A stretch of 37,617 bases of DNA. Source: Enorma sp964624825. Lineage in GTDB: Bacteria > Actinomycetota > Coriobacteriia > Coriobacteriales > Coriobacteriaceae. The translations under genes and the position numbers were made by a program. The notes under the pieces are model-generated. The model ran no database searches and was not told the DNA's origin. It worked only from the letters and a program-made list of their open reading frames with translations. Shown piece after piece: positions 32,073 through 37,617 of this stretch. The stretch covers positions 1 through 37,617 of the forward strand of contig CAZUYD010000020.1 of assembly GCA_964624825.1 (NCBI GenBank), in the 5' to 3' direction. Every line of letters begins with the position of its first letter. Position 1 is the first letter of the stretch.

Positions 32073-32078
32073 TACAAT
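32073..32078 (+). promoter_or_regulatory. Candidate -10 of a leaderless lepA transcript
   Basis: TACAAT at 32073-32078 is followed by 7 nt and then ATG at 32086, the spacing expected if transcription begins at or next to the start codon. No -35 box is convincing. A GGGTGAG at 32058-32064 is too far from either ATG for a good ribosome-binding site. The remaining 31887-32072 gap has no gene that I recognise. Confidence 0.45.
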
Positions 32079-32085
32079 GGCCACC

Positions 32086-33894
32086 ATGGATACTCTAGAC
32101 AGCTCACATATCCGCAACTTCTCTATTGTTGCGCACATCGACCATGGTAAGTCCACCATATCAGATCGAATCCTCGAGCTTACGAATACCGTCGAGGAGC
32201 GCGATATGGAGGCGCAGCTACTCGATACCATGGATATCGAGCGCGAGCGCGGCATCACGATCAAGTCGAATGCCGTTCGCGTGATGTATACCGCCGACGA
32301 TGGCGACGTCTATCAGTTCAACCTGATCGATACCCCGGGGCATGTCGATTTCACCTACGAGGTGAGCCGCTCGCTCGCTGCCTGCGAAGGCGCGGTGCTG
32401 GTAGTCGATGCAACCCAAGGCGTCGAGGCGCAGACGGTCTCGAACGCGAACCTGGCGATGAACGCCAACCTTGATATCGTGCCGGCGATCAACAAAATCG
32501 ATCTGCCTTCCGCCCAACCCGATGAGGTCAAGCTCGAGATAGAAGACGAACTTGCCATTCCGGCAGATGACGCAGTGTGCGTGTCGGGCAAGACGGGCGA
32601 GGGCATCCACGATTTGCTCGAGGCGATCGTCTTTCTCGTCTCACCGCCGACAGGCGATGCGGCCGCACCGCTCAGGGCGCTCATCCTCGATTCGTATTTT
32701 GACGAATATCGCGGCGTGGTCGCGACGGTGCGCGTGTTCGACGGTGCGATTCGCGCAGGCATGAACCTGACCATGATGCAGACGGGGCACTCCTTCCTGG
32801 TCGACGGGGTCGGCGTGAAACGTCCCGCAGAGACTGCGGTTGAGGAGCTGGCGGTCGGTGAAGTGGGCTTCGTGGTCACCGGTCTCAAAGATCCTGAGGC
32901 GGTGCATGTGGGCGAGACGCTTACCTACCGCGACGATCCATGCGATCAGCCCTTGCCGGGATACCGTGAGGCAAAGCCGATGGTCTACACGGGGCTTTTC
33001 CCTATCGACAACAAGGACTACGAGAACCTGCGCGATGCGCTCGATAAGCTGCGGGTGAACGATCCGTCGCTCATCTGGACTCCCGAGACGTCTGTGGCGC
33101 TCGGCTTTGGGTTCCGCGTGGGCTTTTTGGGGCTGCTCCATATGGAGGTCGTGAAGGAGCGTCTCGAACGCGAATTCGACCTTGACCTGATCGCGACGAG
33201 CCCCAGCGTCGACTATCACGTATATATGACCGATGGCGAGATGCTCTGCGTGCGCAGCCCGCAGGATCTTCCCGATGCAACCCGCATCGGCAGCATCGAA
33301 GAGCCCTATCTCAAAGCGAAGGTCATCGTGCCGCCGGAGTACACCGGTGCGGTCATGCAGCTCTCCATCGAGCACCGCGGCGTTATGACCGACATGGTTC
33401 ATCTATCGGAAAAGTCGGTCGAGATGCGCTTCGACATTCCGCTTGCCGAGCTCATCCTCGATTTCTTCGACCAGCTCAAGAGCCGCACAAAAGGATATGC
33501 GTCGCTCGACTACGAGTTCGCCGATTATCGTCCCTCTGAACTCGTCAAGCTGGATATCCTGCTTTCGGGCGATGAGGTGGACGCGCTGTCCTTCATCGTT
33601 CACAAAGACAAGGCGTATAGCCTTGCGCGCGGGCTGTGCGACAAGCTGAAGGAGATTATCCCGCGCCAGCTTTTCGAGGTGCCCATCCAGGGGGCTATCG
33701 GCAACAAGATCATCGCGCGGTCGACGGTGAAGGCGCGCAGGAAAGACGTGCTCGCCAAATGCTATGGCGGCGATATCTCGCGCAAGCGAAAGCTCCTGGA
33801 GAAGCAGAAGGAGGGCAAGAAGCGCATGAAGGCCATCGGCACGGTCGAGGTGCCTCAAGAGGCGTTTCTCGCAATCCTGAAGGTAGAGGAATAG
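32086..33894 (+). CDS. lepA: Elongation factor 4 (LepA)
   Basis: Ribosome-associated GTPase of the EF-G superfamily, linked to back-translocation or initiation/assembly of ribosomes. The 602-aa product has IRNFSIVAHIDHGKST (G1), RGITIK (G2), DTPGHVDF (G3) and NKIDLPSA (G4), the LepA-specific LHMEVVKERLEREFDLDLIATSPSV region, and the C-terminal GNKIIARSTVKARRKDV...GGDISRKRKLLEKQKEGKKRMK tail (quoted as two ends). An in-frame ATG at 32077 would add three residues; I prefer 32086 because the A-T rich hexamer just before it may be the -10. dusB follows after 47 nt. Confidence 0.96.
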   Translation: MDTLDSSHIRNFSIVAHIDHGKSTISDRILELTNTVEERDMEAQLLDTMDIERERGITIKSNAVRVMYTADDGDVYQFNLIDTPGHVDFTYEVSRSLAACEGAVLVVDATQGVEAQTVSNANLAMNANLDIVPAINKIDLPSAQPDEVKLEIEDELAIPADDAVCVSGKTGEGIHDLLEAIVFLVSPPTGDAAAPLRALILDSYFDEYRGVVATVRVFDGAIRAGMNLTMMQTGHSFLVDGVGVKRPAETAVEELAVGEVGFVVTGLKDPEAVHVGETLTYRDDPCDQPLPGYREAKPMVYTGLFPIDNKDYENLRDALDKLRVNDPSLIWTPETSVALGFGFRVGFLGLLHMEVVKERLEREFDLDLIATSPSVDYHVYMTDGEMLCVRSPQDLPDATRIGSIEEPYLKAKVIVPPEYTGAVMQLSIEHRGVMTDMVHLSEKSVEMRFDIPLAELILDFFDQLKSRTKGYASLDYEFADYRPSELVKLDILLSGDEVDALSFIVHKDKAYSLARGLCDKLKEIIPRQLFEVPIQGAIGNKIIARSTVKARRKDVLAKCYGGDISRKRKLLEKQKEGKKRMKAIGTVEVPQEAFLAILKVEE

Positions 33895-33941
33895 CGGCGA
33901 CCATGCAGAAGTCGCACCGAAGATATGCGGGTTGAGCGCCG

Positions 33942-34925
33942 ATGACCCATGTCGATACCATGCGTCGCGCGCTTGCCGAGCACCCATTTCTCATGGCGCC
34001 GATGGCGGGCGTGACTGACGCCGCGTACCGCATCATGATGCGCCGGCACGGGGCGCCCCTCGCCTATAGCGAGATGGTGAGCGTGGCCGGACTTGCCTAT
34101 GCGAGCGAGAGAACCTGGGAGCTTGTGCTGCCCGCCGAAGAAGAGCCATCCATCGCTGTCCAGCTGTTTGGAAGCAAGCCGGAACAGTTCGCGAGGGCCG
34201 TCGAGGCGGTTGAGGAGCGGGTGGGGGAGAAGCTCGCGCTCATCGACATCAATATGGCGTGTCCTGCGCGGAAGGTGATCACCAAGGGCGAGGGCTCAGC
34301 TCTGATGAATAACCCGCAGGTGGCCGCAGGGATCATGCGCGCAGCCTCCTCGCATGCGCAGGTGCCCGTCACGGCGAAGATTCGCATCGGGTTTTCGACG
34401 GGCGACCGTGCAGCTCCTGCATTCGCAGAGATGCTGGAGCAGTCGGGCGCTGCCGCCGTTGCCGTGCATGGCCGGAGCGCGAAGCAGCTCTATACCGGAC
34501 ATGCGGAGTGGTCGGTTATCGACGAGGTCGCTCAGCGCGTGTCGATACCCGTTATCGGTTCAGGCGATGTGTTTTCTGCTGCGGACGCGGTGCGCATGCT
34601 CAACACGACGGCGGCAACCGGCGTCTTCATAGCGCGCGGCAGCTATGGGAACCCGTGGATCTTCGATGACGCCCGTGCCCTGCTGCATGGTGGCTCCCCT
34701 GCGCCGGCGCGTTCTTATCATGATCGGCTTGATGCGCTGCGCGAGCACCTCGCGCTTACCCATGCCTTGGCGTCGCGTGCCATGGCGCGTGCGCGCACCT
34801 ATGCGACCTGGTATTTAAAGGGCATGCCGCACGCGGCCGCATGGCGCGGCCGCGTGGTGCGCTGCTCGACCTACGAGGAGTTCAGAGCTCTAGTGGACGA
34901 GATCGAGGCTGGGCTGGCCGGATAG
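33942..34925 (+). CDS. dusB: tRNA-dihydrouridine synthase
   Basis: FMN enzyme that reduces uridine to dihydrouridine in the tRNA D-loop. The 327-aa product is a TIM barrel: FLMAPMAGVTDAAYRIM at the N-terminus, AVQLFGSKPEQFARA, and IDINMACPARKV with the catalytic Cys near residue 109. VTAKIRIGF, AVAVHGRSAKQLYTG and VIGSGDVFSAADA follow, then the FMN phosphate-binding end FIARGSYGNPWIF. The Dus_B family is most likely from the K-x-R-x-G and GHAEW motifs, but the exact uridine position is not shown. The ATG has a weak GGGTTGAG upstream. A perfect 7-bp hairpin (34930-34946) without T-run follows the stop. Confidence 0.93.
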   Translation: MTHVDTMRRALAEHPFLMAPMAGVTDAAYRIMMRRHGAPLAYSEMVSVAGLAYASERTWELVLPAEEEPSIAVQLFGSKPEQFARAVEAVEERVGEKLALIDINMACPARKVITKGEGSALMNNPQVAAGIMRAASSHAQVPVTAKIRIGFSTGDRAAPAFAEMLEQSGAAAVAVHGRSAKQLYTGHAEWSVIDEVAQRVSIPVIGSGDVFSAADAVRMLNTTAATGVFIARGSYGNPWIFDDARALLHGGSPAPARSYHDRLDALREHLALTHALASRAMARARTYATWYLKGMPHAAAWRGRVVRCSTYEEFRALVDEIEAGLAG

Positions 34926-35004
34926 GCGCCCCTCCGTGCCGGAGGGTTCGGGACGCGCGCACGAGCCCGTCTCTTCGACAGGAGGGCTGCGGTGAGGAGC
35001 AGGG

Positions 35005-36279
35005 ATGCCGATACGATCGCTGTACGTGCATATACCGTTTTGCCATGCGAAGTGCGCCTACTGCGCGTTCGACTCCTGCGGACTCACGGGCGCCGCGCTC
35101 GATGAGGCTGTCGAGCGGTATCTCGAACCGTTGCATGCGCGTCTCGAGGCGTTCGGGCAGGCCGGTGCGCTCGCGGAGCTCGAGACCGTCTATATCGGCG
35201 GCGGCACCCCGAGCGTGCTCGGCACGCGCCTGAGCGAGCTCGTGCGCCGCGTGCGCACCTGGTGCGCTCCGGTGGAGGTGTCCTGCGAAGCCAATCCCGA
35301 GTCTTTCGATGCGAGGCTCGCACGGGAGCTGGCGGCGGCGGGGGTCACCCGCATCTCGCTCGGCGTGCAGAGCCTGCAGGATCCCGAGCTCGCTGCGATC
35401 GGTCGCCTCCATACGGCGTCGCGCGCCCTCGAGGCCGTGCGGTGCGCGCGGGCGGCAGGCCTTGCCACCTCGGTTGACCTCATATGCGGGCTTCCCAGGC
35501 AAACGGTCGAGAGCTGGGGGGAGACGCTTGCGGGTATCGTTGCATGCGATCCTGGCCATGTCTCGGTCTACCCGCTCGCGGTCGAGGAGGGGACGCCGCT
35601 CGCGGCCTTGGCCGAGGCGGGCGCGGTGGTGCTTCCCGACGAGGACGCCCAGGCCGATGCGATGGAGGAAGCGGCGCGCGTGCTCGGCGCGGCGGGCTAC
35701 GAGCGTTACGAGGTTGCGAGCTACGCGCGCCCGGGCCGGGCTTGCCGGCACAACATCGCCTACTGGACGGGTGTGGAATATCTCGGCATCGGCCGCTCGG
35801 CCGCGGGGATGCTCTCGGCGCGCACCTTCCGGGAACTGCGTAACTGCTTTCCCGGGGTTTCGGTTCCTAGCGAGGGCGCGGAGCGCATCCGCTTGGTGCA
35901 ACGTGATGACGAGGCGAGGCGCTTTGATGTCGAGGCGCTCAGCCGGCGCGAGGCGGTGGTCGAGGACTTCATGCTCGCCCTGCGCATACGGGCCGGGGCC
36001 GGAACCGGTCTTGTCCAGGAGGTCATGGACGAAGTGGGAACGTTGCCGGTGCGCCGCGCAATGCAAAGCATCGGTGCAGTCGGTCTCGGCGCATGGGAGC
36101 TGATGGATAGCGCCCGGTTGGACTTCCTGCTCGGCCGGGACGGCGACCGTGCGGAAAAGGTTGCTCGGGGTGCGCGGCGGGCCGGTTTGGCCGATCTGCG
36201 CTTCGTTCCCACCGAGCGGGGCTGGCTCATGGGAAACGAGCTCTACGGGCGCGTCTGGGATTTGGCCGACGCCTCGTAG
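35005..36279 (+). CDS. hemW: HemW-like radical SAM protein (heme chaperone / oxygen-independent coproporphyrinogen oxidase-like)
   Basis: Radical SAM family protein. HemW-type members bind heme and deliver it to membrane respiratory enzymes; they were long misannotated as coproporphyrinogen oxidase. The 424-aa product has LYVHIPFCHAKCAYCAF with the CxxxCxxC iron-sulfur motif (about residues 13-20), and ETVYIGGGTPSVL. SCEANPESFD, VTRISLGVQSLQDPELAAIGRLH and SVDLICGLPRQTVESW follow. The C-terminal HemN_C region includes YEVASYARPGRACRHNIAYW. HemN proper carries an extra Cys (CxxxCxxCxC); that fourth Cys is absent here, favouring HemW. ATG 35005 follows GAGGAGCAGGG. Confidence 0.92.
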   Translation: MPIRSLYVHIPFCHAKCAYCAFDSCGLTGAALDEAVERYLEPLHARLEAFGQAGALAELETVYIGGGTPSVLGTRLSELVRRVRTWCAPVEVSCEANPESFDARLARELAAAGVTRISLGVQSLQDPELAAIGRLHTASRALEAVRCARAAGLATSVDLICGLPRQTVESWGETLAGIVACDPGHVSVYPLAVEEGTPLAALAEAGAVVLPDEDAQADAMEEAARVLGAAGYERYEVASYARPGRACRHNIAYWTGVEYLGIGRSAAGMLSARTFRELRNCFPGVSVPSEGAERIRLVQRDDEARRFDVEALSRREAVVEDFMLALRIRAGAGTGLVQEVMDEVGTLPVRRAMQSIGAVGLGAWELMDSARLDFLLGRDGDRAEKVARGARRAGLADLRFVPTERGWLMGNELYGRVWDLADAS

Positions 36280-36335
36280 AGCGGTCCTGTGTCCGTATCT
36301 GAGCTTTCTTCCGGGTTTGAGATGATTCGCTGTCG

Positions 36336-36363
36336 TTGGTATAGGATACATGTGGGTTATAAT
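36336..36363 (+). promoter_or_regulatory. Promoter of the LuxR-type gene
   Basis: TTGGTA (36336-36341), a 16-nt spacer and a perfect TATAAT (36358-36363). Transcription would start near 36370, giving a leader of about 75 nt. Confidence 0.7.
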
Positions 36364-36364
36364 G

Positions 36365-36418
36365 GCTCCAGCAGCTTTAGGGTGAGTATCGCGCGGGGCT
36401 CCATAGTGCTTCTGGAGC
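36365..36418 (+). repeat. Alternative hairpins in the leader of the LuxR-type gene
   Basis: CTGGAGC (36412-36418) can pair with GCTCCAG (36365-36371), or its TGGAGC part with GCTCCA (36398-36403). The two pairings exclude each other. The 3' arm lies just before the ribosome-binding site GGGGAAGG (about 36429-36436). There is no T-run, so any effect would be on translation or stability. The first arm is at the predicted transcription start, which weakens that pairing. Confidence 0.45.
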
Positions 36419-36444
36419 ATGCGGCATAGGGGAAGGTCGGTTAC

Positions 36445-37563
36445 TTGTTCAACAGGGGAAGCGACATCAATATCTCGCAGTTCGTCACCGAGCTCTTTCA
36501 ACTCCAGATCTCTGCACGCGAGTTCTTCTCGGCGAACCTTCTCGAATTCCTCAATACCTACTTCAACGTTGCGAAGCCCGCCCTCTTCTTCTTTGACAGG
36601 CACGGTACATTTCTTTCCTTGCTCACCGACCGCGGTTTCGAGTACGCGGGCGCGGACAACCCCTACAGCTCCTATGCAGCCCTCGATATGGTGCGCAACA
36701 CGATTTACCGCGATGCCGTGCGCGACCGGCTCACGTTCTTCAACATGGAGCCTCGCCTCTATCTTTCCACCGACATCATCGATGCCTCGCACTACGATGC
36801 TTCTTCCTACGTGCTCTTTCTCGAAAACCAGTTCCAGATGCATTACAGCGCCTCGCTTGTCTTCGGCATCAACGGCTATGTCCAGCTTACGTTCTTCAAG
36901 TCGTTGGAGGAGGGACCCTTCAACGACGAGGAGATTGAGATGCTTAGGAGCATCTACGGCTACCTTGCGGGAGCCTATCAGACGTTCCAGAAGTACAAGC
37001 AGGCGCTCATCGTGTCAGAAGTGCAGGAGCAGATTATCGCTTCAAACGAGTGCGCCTATCTCATCGCTGATGAGCTCTCGTATGTACTGAGCTATAACAA
37101 GTACGCCGAGGACATTATCGAGGGGCTTTGGGGAAGTGCGGCCGTCGAGCAGCTCTCGTCGAGCAGCCCCTGCTCGTGGCTCTCGTTCGTCTTCGATGGG
37201 GCTCAGCGCGATCAAGCCCAGCAGGACGTCTTGATCCATTCGATCAAAGGGTGCACCTTCAAGATTCACCAGTACGAGCGCACGTGCTCATGCGGGATTG
37301 TGGACGTCTACTACTGGATGACGATTACCAGCTCAACGGGGAAAGCATCCAATCGCGAGGCAATCTCCTCCTCGAAGGAGCTTTCGCTGCTCACGCGCGC
37401 CGAGCGTGAGGTGGCTCACCTCATCTGCGAGGGACTGACCTATCAGGAGATTGCCGATGAACTCTTCGTCAGCTTCCACACGGTGAAAAAGCATGTTCAA
37501 AGCATCTACCGAAAGTGCGGAGTAAGCAGCAGAAACCAACTCTATCGCCTGTTCAAGGGCTGA
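36445..37563 (+). CDS. LuxR-family regulator with N-terminal sensor region
   Basis: A 372-aa soluble transcription regulator. The C-terminal 60 residues form a clear LuxR/GerE helix-turn-helix: LLTRAEREVAHLICEGLTYQ, then EIADELFVSFHTVKKHVQSI and YRKCGVSSRNQLYRLF. The N-terminal part (about 1-190) is hydrophobic and aromatic, with a fold pattern resembling a GAF/PAS-like sensor (YSASLVFGINGYVQLTFFKS). The middle part (about 195-300) has several Cys residues (CTFKIHQYERTCSCG). No transmembrane helices or receiver domain are visible. The start is TTG, supported by GGGGAAGG 9-10 nt upstream; the first ATG downstream would lose the conserved-looking N-terminus. Its own promoter precedes it; no target gene lies in the window. 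Confidence 0.88.
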   Translation: MFNRGSDINISQFVTELFQLQISAREFFSANLLEFLNTYFNVAKPALFFFDRHGTFLSLLTDRGFEYAGADNPYSSYAALDMVRNTIYRDAVRDRLTFFNMEPRLYLSTDIIDASHYDASSYVLFLENQFQMHYSASLVFGINGYVQLTFFKSLEEGPFNDEEIEMLRSIYGYLAGAYQTFQKYKQALIVSEVQEQIIASNECAYLIADELSYVLSYNKYAEDIIEGLWGSAAVEQLSSSSPCSWLSFVFDGAQRDQAQQDVLIHSIKGCTFKIHQYERTCSCGIVDVYYWMTITSSTGKASNREAISSSKELSLLTRAEREVAHLICEGLTYQEIADELFVSFHTVKKHVQSIYRKCGVSSRNQLYRLFKG

Positions 37564-37598
37564 GGACGGCAGACGACGCGCTGGCCGTTCTAGATGTT

Positions 37599-37617
37599 CA
37601 GCGCCAAGACGCTGTTT
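37599..37617 (+). terminator. Possible terminator cut by the window end
   Basis: CAGCG (37599-37603) and CGCTG (37610-37614) form a short stem with a 6-nt loop, followed by TTT where the window stops. Too short to be sure. Confidence 0.35.

Noticed and set aside
34930..34946. CCCTCCG-TGC-CGGAGGG hairpin after dusB as terminator
   Set aside because: Perfect stem but no T-tract; may be a stability element at most.
34882..36843. 653-codon open frame on the minus strand opposite hemW and flanks
   Set aside because: Mirrors hemW, dusB and the LuxR-type gene, lacks a recognisable domain and has no ribosome-binding site.

Overview
The window looks like an ordinary chromosomal core segment of a high-G+C, Gram-positive actinobacterium. 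I infer class Coriobacteriia (Collinsella/Olsenella-like). The reasons are an actinobacterial-type integration host factor (mIHF) directly upstream of gmk and rpoZ, G/C-rich third codon positions, frequent GTG/TTG starts, a soluble-sensor LuxR regulator, and a zinc-ribbon/YARHG envelope protein next to an amidase lipoprotein. The species is not proven by the sequence. I see no phage, IS element, CRISPR array or defence island.

Layout: (1) 1-2517: 3' end of guaB with its terminator, then a secreted or lipid-anchored Amidase_2 protein and a zinc-ribbon/YARHG membrane protein. (2) 2518-5445: leuS with its own promoter and terminator. (3) 5600-15828: a long translation/RNA operon, rimP-nusA-infB-rbfA-nrnA-truB-ribF-dnaG. 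It is headed by a leader with a strong intrinsic terminator just before the rimP ribosome-binding site. (4) 15829-17460: rpoD, the housekeeping sigma factor, with its own terminator. (5) 17473-17676: a minus-strand tRNA-Asn(GUU) with promoter, terminator and a small tandem repeat. (6) 17891-23469: pyrR-pyrB-pyrC-pyrK-pyrD-pyrF, preceded by a leader with three mutually exclusive hairpins that fits PyrR-type attenuation. (7) 23572-26089: mihF-gmk-rpoZ-thiI. (8) 26405-30631: comEA-comEC-holA (DNA uptake plus DNA polymerase III delta). (9) 30712-31260: a divergent TetR regulator. (10) 31444-36279: rpsT, lepA, dusB, hemW. (11) 36336-37563: a LuxR-type regulator with a structured leader.

Functionally the window groups ribosome maturation and translation initiation (rimP, infB, rbfA, rpsT, lepA, leuS), transcription (nusA, rpoD, rpoZ), replication (dnaG, holA), nucleoid structure (mihF), RNA modification (truB, thiI, dusB), pyrimidine and purine synthesis (pyr genes, gmk, guaB) and cofactors (ribF, hemW). 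The most interesting parts are regulatory: the rimP-nusA leader terminator and the inverted repeat upstream of it, the pyr attenuator and promoter palindrome, dyads at the mihF and rpsT promoters, a possible leaderless lepA, a 12-bp hairpin inside an unusual N-terminal extension of RibF, and a Cys/His tail on NusA where ylxR would be expected. No wholly new multi-gene system is evident.
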